A DNA stretch of 64,000 bases from assembly GCA_023055425.1 (NCBI GenBank), contig JALGPY010000004.1:21103718-21167717 (forward strand). Reading direction: 5' to 3'. The notes beneath the pieces are model-generated. The model saw only the letters and a list, made by a program, of their open reading frames with translations. It searched no databases and was not told the DNA's origin. This document shows, piece by piece, positions 1 to 10,492 of the stretch. The translations under genes and the position numbers were made by a program. Position 1 is the stretch's first letter. Each line of letters begins with the position of its first letter. The stretch comes from Linanthus parryae (lineage: Eukaryota > Streptophyta > Magnoliopsida > Ericales > Polemoniaceae).

Positions 1-36
1 ATTCGTCAAATTCCCATAGATCAGATAACGGGATAT

Positions 37-1420
37 TGTTAGGTTTTGATATCGATAGCACATCGGAATAACAAAAAATAAACTTCGTTCAAAGCCCTCC
101 ATGAATCACAAATCATACATCATAACGATGGTAAGGTATAAAAGCATTATGTACCTTGTTTGTTTGAATTCGTGACATTACTTAGAATAATGTCCACATC
201 TCTATGAATATGTACACCTAGGATTGCTCAGGATCCTTCTCATGCCTTTGTGCTAGCAATAGAATACGGAGGATGAATAAGATCACGCAAACGGGACACC
301 CAAAGGAGTCGCGCCTCACAGGGCACACAGAGTGGGAGGGAGCGGACGGGGGGTCTCTCGTCCTCCTTGTTTTGCTATCTCCTTGATTTTTTCTCTCTCA
401 ATTGTGATAACAACTACGAAACTTATGAGAAAGCAAGCTAGGAATTCCATTTTATAGTTAATAACTTCTTATTAACTACATATTATCCCCAATACTAATC
501 GTGTCCGTACATTGATCAGTCAACCTTGAACAATAGTCCTACTAAGTTTGCATATGGTTGCATATTGATCCTTATATTCAGTTAGCCCTACTAATTATTC
601 GCAAAGTCTGGTCTAATCCATAGGGTGTGTGACCCCATTGGTTTCTACTTAGTTGGTAGTAACTTACTAATATACAGTGGTCTGTAGTAAGACATGTATG
701 CCACCCAACTAATAGAAATAGTTAGTGATCCAACAAAACTTGTGACCAATGTTACCGTATCGGATTATCCATTTGTCTCCATATTCGGATTGGACACTAG
801 ACATAAAAGTCACACACGTATATCCAATCCATAGTTTTTCGATCCTGGGAATAGTCTTATCCACGCAGATAACATTAATATCCTATATTGATTTATCTCA
901 GTCTGGCCAGACATTTTATAAGCACTACCCCTCGAGTGGCCTTGGATATTTTCACTACCTCTCTCAATCAATACCATCTCTAAGCTTTCTTCTTATTGTG
1001 TCCGATGAATGCCTTTATTCCTACCCAGCCACAGTGTGGTGGTTCACGATATCAAAACACAATATTCCAAACTAGAGTATCCATTGACTTCACGTCTAAG
1101 GACAACAATACCATTGTCACAATGAGAAGCACTTGTGAATTTAACGTAATTAATGTAGCCTTCTCGTAGTGGGTCAATCCATTACCCCGAATACATACCC
1201 ATTTGCTAGACTTGGTATCCCCATATCAATCTACACACATACTAGTCTATATTAATCGTCATGTTAATCAATCTAAGTGACTATGGATATTTAAGATAAA
1301 CAACAATTGTAATCTAAGGACTTCATTATATTAAATATATCCATAAATAATACAATGATTATTCTAGCCAAAATAATGTTCATACAAAATAAGATTGCCT
1401 CTAGGGAATCTAGTCCAACA
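37..1420 (-). repeat. Angela-like copia LTR (3' LTR of a minus-strand element)
   Basis: The 1,384-bp block starts TGTTAGGTTTTGAT and ends at CTAGTCCAACA. Read on the minus strand this is the TGTTGGA...CA arrangement seen in the other copies of the family. Its order of blocks matches the LTRs at 22,518-23,951 and 29,594-31,027, including the segment TCTGGCCAGACATT and the tract CCTCTAGGG near the end. A polypurine tract and RNase H coding sequence follow immediately to the right, so this is the 3' LTR of a minus-strand element. The 36 bases to its left are too short to identify. Base differences to the other copies are frequent, so it is an old copy. Confidence 0.85.
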
Positions 1421-1432
1421 GTCTCCCACTTG
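1421..1432 (-). other. Polypurine tract of the leftmost copia element
   Basis: On the minus strand the 12 bases before the LTR read AAGTGGGAGAC. The same motif, slightly varied, sits next to the LTR at 23,952 and at 37,694-37,707. It would prime plus-strand DNA synthesis. Confidence 0.7.
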
Positions 1433-2265
1433 CACTAGAGCCAATCTGGTGCATGTCTTATGCCAATAGATCTAGTGTTACCTTCATGTTTGAGTTGAAC
1501 AAGCGGCTTTGTAAGTTGATCTGACAGATTCTTATCTGTAGGAATCTTGCATATCTTCACATCTCCTCTATCCATTATTTCACTAATAAGATGGAACTTT
1601 CTAAGTACATGCTTGGATTTCTTGTGTGACTTGGGTTCCTTGGATTGTGCAATCGCTCCAGTGTTGTCACTACACCAAGCTCAGTAATGAACTTTCAAAT
1701 AAAAACAACATCCTTTGTTACGCCATACGGAGCATTGTAATTAGCCTCAATTGTAGAATTAGCAACCATCTCTTTCTTTGAATTTTTCCAGCTCACAACT
1801 CCTCTATTCAGGCAAACAACGAATCTCGACTGTGTTCTAAAATCATCTCTGTCAGTTAGGAAGCTTGTGTCAGTGTAACCGCTTACACGTAGCTCTTCCT
1901 CCCCTCCATATATCAAGAACACATCCTTAGTTCTTCTCAAGTACTTAATGATGTTCTTGACAGCTATCCATTGACTCTCACCCAGATTGGACATATATCT
2001 TCTTTCCATACTCAACTCGTATGACACATGTGATGTAGTACATAACATGGCCTACATGATGGATCCTATGGCCGACACATAGGGAAACCTACTCATACGG
2101 CCCTTCTCAATCTCATTGGAGGGAAAGTCAGCCTTCGAAAGGGTGACTCCATGCGACATGGGCAAGAATACCTTCTCGAAGTCTTGCATGTTGAACCGTT
2201 TCAACACCTTGACTATATATGTACTTTGGCTTAGGCCAAGCAGCTTCCTAGATCTATCCCTATAG
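1433..2265 (-). pseudogene. Copia RNase H and RT C-terminal fragment, degenerate
   Basis: The minus strand encodes a decayed end of a copia pol. Positions 2048-1695 read continuously, with the RNase H signatures KYLRRTKDVFLI, GYTDTSFLTDRDD, and VSWKNSKKEMVANSTIEANY, where intact copies have a SKQETVADSTTEAEY-type block. The downstream part (towards 1433) matches the C-terminal PLTKPL...GIRDAPDWL region of the sister copies only with stops. To the right the RT C-terminus, matching QSTYIDKVLRRFNMQD of the sister copies, is visible up to 2265, where it ends abruptly at another LTR. The rest of pol and all of gag are missing. Confidence 0.75.
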
Positions 2266-3677
2266 CGTAGGGTTTTGATACGGATTACGCAGCGGAATTA
2301 CAAAAATCAAATTCCGTTCAACACCCTCCAAGGATCACATGACCAGAATACATAACAATGGTAAAGGATGAGAACATCAAGTACCTTAGTTTGTCTCCTT
2401 TATTACTTAACGTGAAATAGTGTCCATGTCTCTATGAAAAGTACACTAGTAGGATTGATCTCGTATCCTCCACATCTTTGTGCTAGCTATGGAAGGAGGA
2501 GGAAGTTGAAGTTCACGCAAAACGAGACGAAAATAGGCCAACCCTCTTTGGCCGACGGCGAGGAGGGGCCAACGGGGTTTGGTTCGGCCTTCCTTCTTGG
2601 CTCTCTCCTTGCTATGTTCTTTGTATCCCTCTCTTGTGTGATAAAAATTATGACACAACACTGTTTTTTTTAGAAAATAAGCTAGGAGTGTTCTTTATAT
2701 ATAGTCTACATGAATTAGTCCATCTAGGAAAATTCTAATCATGTCTATACATGGATTAGTCCACCTTGTAAATTTGTCCTACTAAGTTTGCATGTGTTTG
2801 CGTTTTTATCCTTATAATTAAGTAACCATATTAATTAATTCCCAAGTCTAGTTCAATCCATATGGCGTGTGACCCCATAGTATTAACTTAGTTGGTAGTA
2901 ACTATTTACTAACATGATCGGTGTCTGGCAACACATCCATTCCACCCAACTAATAGAAATAGTCATCCGACAAACCTTGTATAAGTATTGTCTCATCCCT
3001 TTGTCTCTATATTTTTATTGTACACGATACATACAAGTCACACTCGTATATCCAATCCGTATTTTCTCGGTCCTGGTAATATCTTTTTCCGTGCAGATAA
3101 CATCAATATCCCGTATTGATTTATCTGAGTCTGGCCAGACATTCTATAAGCACTATCCCTCGAGTGGCCGTGGATATTTGCTCCCTTATGTGGGAGGGAC
3201 TAATCCTCTCTACATCACTACCATTTCTAACCTTGCTTATGATTGTGTAAGAAAAACACATTTGTTGCTACCCAGTCACAGTGTAGTGTTTGACGATATC
3301 AAAACTTAGTATTCCACAACTAGAGTATCCAGTGACTTCAAGTCTAACGACCACAATACCATTGTTACAAAGAGAAGCACTTGTGACTTTAACATAATTA
3401 ATGTATCCTTCTCGTGGTGGGTCAATCGAGTATGCCATTACCCCTAATTTATAACCATGTGCTAGACTTGATATCCCCATATTAATCTACCCACATACTA
3501 GTCTATACTTGATCGTCCTGTTAATCAATTTAAATGACTGGGGATATTTAAGATAAACAAAAAGTGCAATATAAGGACTTCATTATATTAAATATATCCA
3601 TAAATAATACAATGATTATTCTAGCCAAAATAATGTTCATAGGAAATAAGATTGCCTCTAGGGCATCTATTCCAACA
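2266..3677 (-). repeat. Angela-like copia LTR, second copy
   Basis: This 1,412-bp block starts CGTAGGGTTTTGATACGG and ends CATCTATTCCAACA, in the same (minus) orientation as the LTR at 37-1420. The first base is C where the family has T. It could be the 5' LTR of the same element after a large internal deletion, because it meets the pol fragment directly with no primer-binding site between. It could also be the LTR of another copy. Flanking 5-mers are TATAG on the left and TCGGG on the right, so there is no target-site duplication of its own. A TATA-like TTTATATATAG lies near 2694 on the plus strand. Confidence 0.85.
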
Positions 3678-4480
3678 TCGGGGTTCTTCTTGCGAACCTC
3701 GAGGTATAACGAAATGCAACCAACCCGCGATCGGAACCCTCTCCCTTCTCCCATAGGCAAACCTCGGGGTTAATCTTGCGATCCTTAGCTGTAGCATATT
3801 TCGCATCATAGTATCGAAAAAATTAAAGGATCCATCAGTGCAAAGTGTTCTTCCTCGGGTGCCTGCTTTCTTCATTCGCGAAGTATGAGTTTCTATAACC
3901 TTGAATAATCTAAGTTCCTCGTGGAGATTAACCTCACCCATTGAAGGAAGGTTTAGTAGCATGTGGGTATCCTCCAGGGTCAAGTTACAATCAAAAGAAG
4001 GAAAAGGGAAGGTATGCGTCTTTTTGCAATATCTGGACATTAAAACATCCAACATATACTTTTCTACCCTAAAATTATACCTTTTCTTGCGCGAACGCCA
4101 TGATAGACGTCTTCCCTAGTTAGAGTACCCTCGTATTCAGTAAGGACTGCTCCATCTAGTCATCCATGTGCACCAACTTGCCCCTGACAGTTTCAAAATA
4201 AATTTTGTGATAAGGCTAATACCCTGCTTCAATGGCGCTTTGATTGACCTGGTCCATCAAAACGAGGTCCCTGTCCTGCCTAGATGGGTTTTCAGAAGTA
4301 AGACAGAGTATGTTGCTGTCGATCAACCCATGTAGTGCCTGACACTTGATCATTGCATGATACGAATTGCGCCCACCCTGGAAAGGAATTTTCTCCCTAG
4401 ATCATGGGGGAGTTAGGTAATCTCTTGCTGAACTGCCTTGCCCTTACACTTTCCCATCATATCCTGACAAGAAAGGAAGA
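3678..4480 (-). pseudogene. Plant mobile domain (PMD/MAIN-like) protein remnant
   Basis: Minus-strand reading from about 4085 down to 3678 gives an open segment containing THTFPFPSFDCNLTLEDTH, followed by MLLNLPSMGEVNL. This is the hallmark start of the plant mobile domain (aminotransferase-like PMD, PF10536), normally of the form ETHTFHLP..E.T.TLEDV..LLGLP.. . Further on comes RMKKAGTRGR, another typical PMD block. Upstream, 4420-4110 encodes plausible protein (for example DRDLVLMDQVNQSAIEAGY) but with stops and frame changes. The reading runs into the LTR at 3677, which truncates the domain. PMD genes are often found alone or fused to MULE or copia sequence in plant genomes. The assignment rests on motif memory only. 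Confidence 0.5.
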
Positions 4481-4485
4481 GAGTC

Positions 4486-5996
4486 ATGCAATGCCTGAAA
4501 TATGAAAGGTATAGTTTCTCAATCGCAAAAGAAAAAATTAAAAATTGACAAGAAACTTACAGATCCAAGTTTTGATTTTTAGATCTGATGCTGGACCTTT
4601 GAATCACGACCATGATGTGTTCTCAAAACGAGATGATTTGAGAACTTTGAAGAGCGATCAATATCTACAATTATTGCGATTTACGAGAGGTAATAGCATT
4701 CGCCAGATTGTTTGCATCTTGAAGGTCCCATGGTTGTGAGGACATCTCTTGAGCATCATGGAAATCAAAATTATTCTTGGGGGCTAGGGTTTTTTTCAAG
4801 ACTCGTTTAGCCTGACCTGAACTTCGATCAATCACAGATGGTTAACTCCTCCTTGCCGGTGAAGGCTATGGTTTCGCAGCTCACCATCAAACGAAAATAA
4901 GAGAGAGATAGAGAGAGAGAAAACAATATCTGAAAATGATAACAATATTTGATTGATTTTCACAGATCACGGACAGAACAGAAAGGCGCAGCTCCCCAGG
5001 TATCAACCGATGAAGAAATTAAAATTTGCAGATGACTAAGGGTAAAAAAGATAATATATCCTATTAATTAAAGGAAACAGTGTAGTTCGTCTTAGTGGGT
5101 AACCCTTCCTTCATAATGTTTCAGAATGTTAATCTTAAGGTATTTTTGCGGGTGACAGTCCTCGAGTTCCCTGCTTAGAGACGTGTCGTGTTGTGGATAC
5201 GCGTCTGTATAAGAATACAAAAACTGATCCCAAAGGATGAAGGGTGATGTTTTTCCATTTCTTCTAGTCTATTATCCCATAAAAATTTCAGCATTCACAT
5301 TGTGTTTTTACTTTGTTGCATAACCACTTCTGAATTTCTTTCGGGTAAGCGAGGGATGAAGAAGGCATATCCGGATTTTACCAGTTCATACTATGATATG
5401 CTGAAGTTCATAATACTCCTTGTGATAAAATCATCCAAGCGGTGGTATATATGGAAAGAATAATAGCAGTGTAAGATTTCTACTGTTTTTATTGTTTTTT
5501 TGGAAAACGTTATTTGAGTTTTAAGTTTATAGTAATCATTTCTGCTCAACATAGTCCATAAAAATGTGAACAAGCTCTGGTCTAATATTCTTTTTGAAGC
5601 GAAATACCGTAGTTATTACAACTTTGAGTTTATCACTTCACCTCTAATTAATTTGTATTGCAGTTGCAAATGGTTTTGGGAATTTTATAAGGACGAATAT
5701 ATGCCAAACATTGTTGAGCTATCATATCGCACTGAATTATTTCAGGGCACTGAGAGTTTAATGAAGAAACATGTTGATGCTGGAAGTATGTCCTCTCAAT
5801 ACTTGTTGTCTAAGGTAATTTATTTACCAGGCTCTGGCTACTTGTATTCTATTTTTTTCAGATGATTTAATTTGAAAGTTATATATTTCTTTACTCACTT
5901 TTGAAGAACTTCAAGTTGTATTTTTCAAATTACTCTTACGTTAAATTATGCACGCAATATTGGTATCATCATTTCAGTTGTTGAATTTGTAACTGA
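4486..5996. other. Unassigned AT-rich stretch with a GA repeat
   Basis: There is no long open frame and no recognisable transposon signature in this 1.5 kb. A purine microsatellite, mostly GA repeats, sits at about 4897-4921. The minus strand between about 4900 and 4740 could hold the 5' part of the mobile-domain gene, but I cannot prove exon structure. One exon-like block at 5664-5812 is listed separately. Confidence 0.4.
5664..5812 (+). other. Exon-like block with splice-site-like borders
   Basis: An open frame on the plus strand covers this block and is bordered by TTTGTATTGCAG on the left (a good 3' splice-site match) and AAG|GTAATT on the right (a good 5' splice-site match). The frame inside encodes CKWFWEFYKDEYMPNIVELS and continues to about SQYLLSK, with a codon pattern that looks protein-like. 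I do not recognise the protein. It may be an exon of a host gene fragment trapped between transposons, or chance. No neighbouring exon could be identified. Confidence 0.3.
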
Positions 5997-5999
5997 ATG
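5997..5999. repeat. Possible 3-bp target duplication of the CACTA element
   Basis: ATG immediately precedes the CACTACTACAAA terminus. CACTA transposons duplicate three bases on insertion. The partner copy cannot be checked because the other end is missing. Confidence 0.35.
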
Positions 6000-6011
6000 C
6001 ACTACTACAAA
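6000..6011 (+). repeat. CACTA terminal inverted repeat
   Basis: CACTACTACAAA is the standard terminal sequence of plant CACTA elements, recognised by the transposase. Confidence 0.75.
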
Positions 6012-6047
6012 TGAACACAAAAATGGCAAAAATCTACAAAATATCGT

Positions 6048-6345
6048 GCAACGAGAGTGTTTATCGCCTTTAATAACATCAGTAATGTCGAGAATTATTA
6101 TTCTCTCTTAAGATTCTCTTATATGGCGACAAAAAGGGTCCTCGTAAATATTTTAGCAAAAAGGGCGAGTATTTTGATACAAACGACGAGAATATTTATC
6201 TTCGTGATTTCTTTTATCATAAACAGCGAGAAATTATTAATAACGGTGTCATATTATTATCTCGAGAAATAATATTTACGGAAACAACGAGAGTAAATAA
6301 AAGTCGTTATTGAGTGTCTTATACGACGATATTTCTCATTGTATA
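6048..6345. repeat. CACTA subterminal repeat array
   Basis: Short units built on CGAGAATTATT and its variants recur on both strands: CGAGAATTATT near 6088, CGAGAATATTT near 6187, GCGAGAAATTATT near 6228, CTCGAGAAATAATATTT near 6262, and ACGATATTTCTC near 6326. In En/Spm elements such arrays bind the TNPA-type protein. The units are degenerate but clearly clustered here and absent further inside. Confidence 0.55.
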
Positions 6346-7090
6346 TTATTTTTTATACACGTTTCATTTGCCCAATTTGATTGATTTGTTCGCCAAATTT
6401 TGGGGCGAAATGTCACTTACCCCGCACGGAAGGAACCAAAATAGACCTAGACAGCACCAAATTGGGTCAAGGCGGTTTGAATATTGAGAGATTTTTGTGG
6501 TCTTGTGAGTTTTGTAGTTCAAGAAAAGTCTCTGGTGCTATCTGGTTTAGGCGAAATCTCCCGTCGTATGAGTTCTTCTTCCATTCTAATCTTGTTTTTC
6601 CTCCCTATGTTAAATAGGTCCGTATGAGACCTGTGTTGTTCTTTGTTGTTCTTTTCTTCTTCAATGTTTATTGAAGATCGTATGAAACCTTCTGGTGGTT
6701 GTGTTTGCTAATTTGTTCAAATAAAGTTTTATTGTAACGTGAAATTGATAAATTAGTAGAAATTCTATTAAGTGGGTTGTATTAGTTCACATTCATGTCT
6801 CGTAATCCTATGCCTTGGAGTGTTTTTTGTGTTTAAATGATTCTAGAGTATCTGCTAATTTTTCCAAAGAAAGTTTAGTTCATAGAAACTGTAACCCTAT
6901 GTTGGTGTATTTGAAGATACTAGATTATTTGGCGAGGAGCTCATTCGGATCTTCTCAAGTTTTGAACACTAATTTGTGCTCGAGTTCATTTTAGTATTCT
7001 TTCACATATGTTCTCAAGTTCATGTTTTTAATACTTATAATATGTGCTTGTTGAACTTATGTATGAGTTTGTCATCAACTTTTATTTTAT

Positions 7091-8618
7091 TTGAATTTTC
7101 GATTGATTAGAGTTGGATACATATTACCCCAAGGTTTGAAAAGGATTTTTTTGATGGTTGTGACAACTAACAGGTTCTTAGACTTTTCGTACATGGGCAT
7201 GGATGATGGGTCACAAATATGTTTCCCTTGTAAAAAATGTCTTATAAACCGGTTTTACGAGACAAGAAGTTTCGTTAGAGGTCATATAATATGTAATGGA
7301 TTCCAGCCTAATTATTTGCAATGGATTTATCATGGAGAACCAGCTGAACTATTTAAACCTCAGTTGGGTACTGAAGAACTAGTTGGGGGAGACGATATGA
7401 TTTGTATGGTACGTGAAGCATTAGGAGCTCAACCCGAGCAAGATTTCATTATTTCTAGTGAGACACCTTCATTCCCTCACAAAGAAACTAGGAAACTCCT
7501 TAAAATACTGTAAAAAGCTGAGAGTGAGTTGTATCTAGGATGTAAGAAGTTTATCGCATTGTCCTTCGTATTTCGAATGCTGCACATGAAAGTATTATAT
7601 AACCTGCCGAATGTGTGCTTCGATGATATGAATCAACTATTCAAAAAGGCTCTCCCTAAGGATGATAAGTTACCCAATTCATACTATAAAGCAAAAAAAG
7701 TTTAAGGAATCCTTAGTGTTTACCCACGTAAAGTATGACACTTGCCCCCAAAATTTCATGTTATTTTGGAAAGACATGAAGCATTTAGACAAATGTGATT
7801 TTTGTGGAGAGGCTATATATCAACCATTTCAGCATGGGGATGAACTAGATGGGACCACTCAGGCTAACAAGATTCCTCGCAAAAAAATGAGCTACTTCCC
7901 TTTGTAACCTAGGCTGCAAAGATTTATTATGTCATCTAAAACAGCAAAGCCAATGATATGGCTGACAAAGGACTTACTAAAGATGTCATCCTTAGACATC
8001 CAGCTGACTCTTTAGCCTGTTATTTTCAAGAAAAGTATGGTGAATTCGATTGTGGTCCTCGCAATGTAAGATTGGGCTTGGCATCGAGTGGATTTAATCC
8101 ATTTAGGACAATGTCAAGTTCTCATAGTACATGGCATGTATTGTTGACGTAATTTAACTAGGAGTTGTGGATATGTACGAGCTAATATAATTTTTTTGAT
8201 CCTTATTGATGGACCTCAGGGGCCCGGAAATAATATCAACGTTTAACTACAACCCTTTATCGATGATTTGAATGATATCTAGCATCAAGGTCTACGCACA
8301 TTGACAGCAAAAGGTGAAATGTTAACATTACCTGCATCTCTTATGTGGACCGTAAACTAATTTTCCGCTTATGCGAATTTTTCAGGATGGAGTACGAGAG
8401 GATAACTAGCATGTCATCTTTTCAATAAAAAAATTGAGTATCGATGGATAAAACATGGTAGAAAGCACGCGTATGGGGTTAATCGACGTTTCTTGCCTTC
8501 TGACCACAAGTTTCGTAAAGATAAATGCTTTGATGGTACGAAAGAAGACACAGAGGCCCCACCGCTGCTATCTGGAGAAGAAGTGTTCAAAAAAGTAGAA
8601 TGTATACGTCAGAAATAA
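7091..8618 (+). pseudogene. TNP2-like CACTA transposase, broken
   Basis: The first open segment (7091-7513) contains CFPCKKCLINRFYETRSFV and HIICNGFQPNYLQWIYHGEP, which is the N-terminal transposase-associated domain (PF13963: CPCKKC...HL..NGF...Y..W..HGE). After a stop the reading goes on as ESELYLGCKKF, then YDTCPQNFMLFWKD and CDFCGEAIYQPF (the zinc-binding CP.NC.LFW..C..C region). It continues with NKIPRKKMSYFPL and the core block (PF02992) containing RHPADS, FDCGPRNVRLGLASSGFNPF, then GPGNNINV, LMWTVN and FSGWSTRG. It ends near HGRKHAYGVNRRFL. At least five stops or frame changes separate these blocks. The C-terminal half is absent. Confidence 0.75.
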
Positions 8619-8889
8619 AAGTTTCATCTCTTACTTACACCCCACTCGTACGAGTGCAATCGCAATCATACGACTGCATTGTCAACACTAGTACGAGTGT
8701 CTGATAGGTGTTCCACGATTAGAAGTCTTCCAAGTCCTGAATTTTGGCTAAGTACTCCCCTCGTACGATTGGAATTCCAATCCTACGATTGGCTGTAGTG
8801 CCCCAAATCTTTTTCTTCACTCTTCCTTGCTTCTTTAGCCTCGTCTCAAATTTCACACATCATTCTTAAGACATCAAACACTCCGAAGC

Positions 8890-9135
8890 TCGTTTACTCT
8901 TGTTAATGCACGACTCTGAGCTCCCGGTATCTGAAAAGCACAACATGAAACATACCGCACAATAAGGTATGACAAAAATAGTTCAAAATTACACAAGAAA
9001 CGCCCGGATTGCACAATTATTCCTCAAAACTCAACATTCACAATTTCTTCATGTTCATAGTGCATATCTCATAGTACTCAACCGGAAATCACGCAAAGCG
9101 ATAGTAAAATGTGTATGTATTATAACTCTACTATA
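8890..9135. repeat. Dispersed repeat, copy 1 (partner at 56,320-56,578)
   Basis: The order of words CGACTCT.AGCTC, GACAAAAATAG, ACAAGAAACGCC, AATTATTCCTCAAAACTCAA, and TTCTTCATGTTCATAGTGCA is the same as at 56,320-56,578, in the same orientation, with scattered substitutions and small gaps. The shared part may be an LTR segment of one gypsy-type family. Confidence 0.65.
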
Positions 9136-10436
9136 GACTTACCAACTCCCCCTACACCACCATTTTGCGCGCCCCGAGCAAAATCAATACAATCCTCACA
9201 CTACGATTCTCAATCCACCGAATTTCATACCAAATCACTATCCATGTTACACAAACAACACACACATGACTATGCAAATCTACATGACTATGAACAATGA
9301 AACTCGATTATCAAACAATGCAAATATTGAAACAACACATATTTTTTTCTTCTTTTATTGGGAGATTGGGCAATCTCACTATCACTAACCAAAATCAACA
9401 ATTTCTCACAAGTCTCTGTTGCAATTCAAACAACCACAACAAGAAATTAAAAGTACAATGACCCTACGCACAGGCTCACTAAGGGGTCCCAAACATCCAC
9501 CAAACTCAATCATGATCCGGACATGTCCTTTAGCCCTGAAGGTCTAGGCATCCTTATTCTTATGGTAGTCTGTCGTCGCCAAGTCATGTAAGGTTTTCAT
9601 ACCCTCTTAGTTGTTATTGCATTAAATGCAAATTTTCCAGTGATGGGAGACACACCTCCATGTAATACGGCTTGACTTTCATTTTTCTTAGATGCTCTAA
9701 TTGGTTTGGATCCAAATTTCCCGCGCAAACGGAGGCACATTAGGTTGTTCACCGTATCTAGTCCAAGAGAAGATTTTAGATTCATATTGTTTTTTTCATT
9801 CTCTTCTAATTTTGTCAATAGTGCAATTAGAGCAACTAAGTGTGGCCTTTTTCGGTTAGCTCTCGAAACCGTCGTAAGGGATGGTGGTGTACACTCCGCA
9901 AATTCACTTAGGCTAGAGTCACGTACCACATGAAACCAACTCTACACGAAGGTCCACCCCAAAATTTCATGAGGCCACAAGTTTTCCACATAAAACAGAC
10001 TATTCGACAACCCAAAGACCAAATCTTCCTAGCACAATATAGGAACTAAAGGTATGCCCAGAATCTACTTTCCACTTTTCCCTGAATATATGGGACTTCC
10101 GTTCGTGAAACTGGTGCGCATGATACTAAAAATTAAGATTTTTCCTACTATGGTGCTTCATATTCATTGAGACTCTTTCCCTAATCTCTCTTTGGTTTCA
10201 AGCGTCATCAATTGACCTTACTCAAAAAATAATTGTTTATGGATTTTATATTTTTTTTTTCTTTTTTTTTCCTCATATTTTCAAAGATTCTATATGCTAC
10301 TGGCCAATAAAGTAAATGTGCTAACGATGCAGTAATTCAACCCTAACACAATATGCCACTGTATTGAAATACTCTACACTAACTACGCGTTACTACACAA
10401 CTAAATGTAACAAGGCTATGCAAGACAAAATATGCT

Positions 10437-10492
10437 AGTAAAAGCAGACACAACCCCCCAGCCCCCCCCCCCCCACCCACCCACACACATAA
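10437..10492. repeat. Low-complexity C-rich tract
   Basis: A run of C interrupted by A and G (CCCCCAGCCCC, then a long C run, then CCCACCCACCCACACACA). Simple-sequence DNA with no other function visible. Confidence 0.8.

Larger units (their letters stand above)
6000..8625 (+). mobile_element. CACTA (En/Spm) DNA transposon, 3' end missing
   Basis: The element begins with CACTACTACAAA, the canonical plant CACTA terminal inverted repeat. It is followed by 350 bases rich in short subterminal repeats and then, on the same strand, a TNP2-type transposase reading (7091-8618). I find no matching TTTGTAGTAGTG-type end downstream. At about 8625 the sequence changes to unrelated material with palindromic CGTACG motifs, so the 3' end was lost or displaced by later insertion. 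Structure and orientation (TIR, subterminal array, TNP2) agree with an autonomous-type CACTA progenitor, now dead. Confidence 0.7.

Noticed and set aside
9597..9929. 110-codon minus-strand frame with an RKRP-like start
   Set aside because: No recognisable motif, no partner copy, and an overlapping plus-strand frame of similar length. I could not support a gene.
10437..10492. C-rich tract as a telomere- or G4-related element
   Set aside because: It lacks regular CCCTAAA units. Simple C/A low complexity is enough to explain it.
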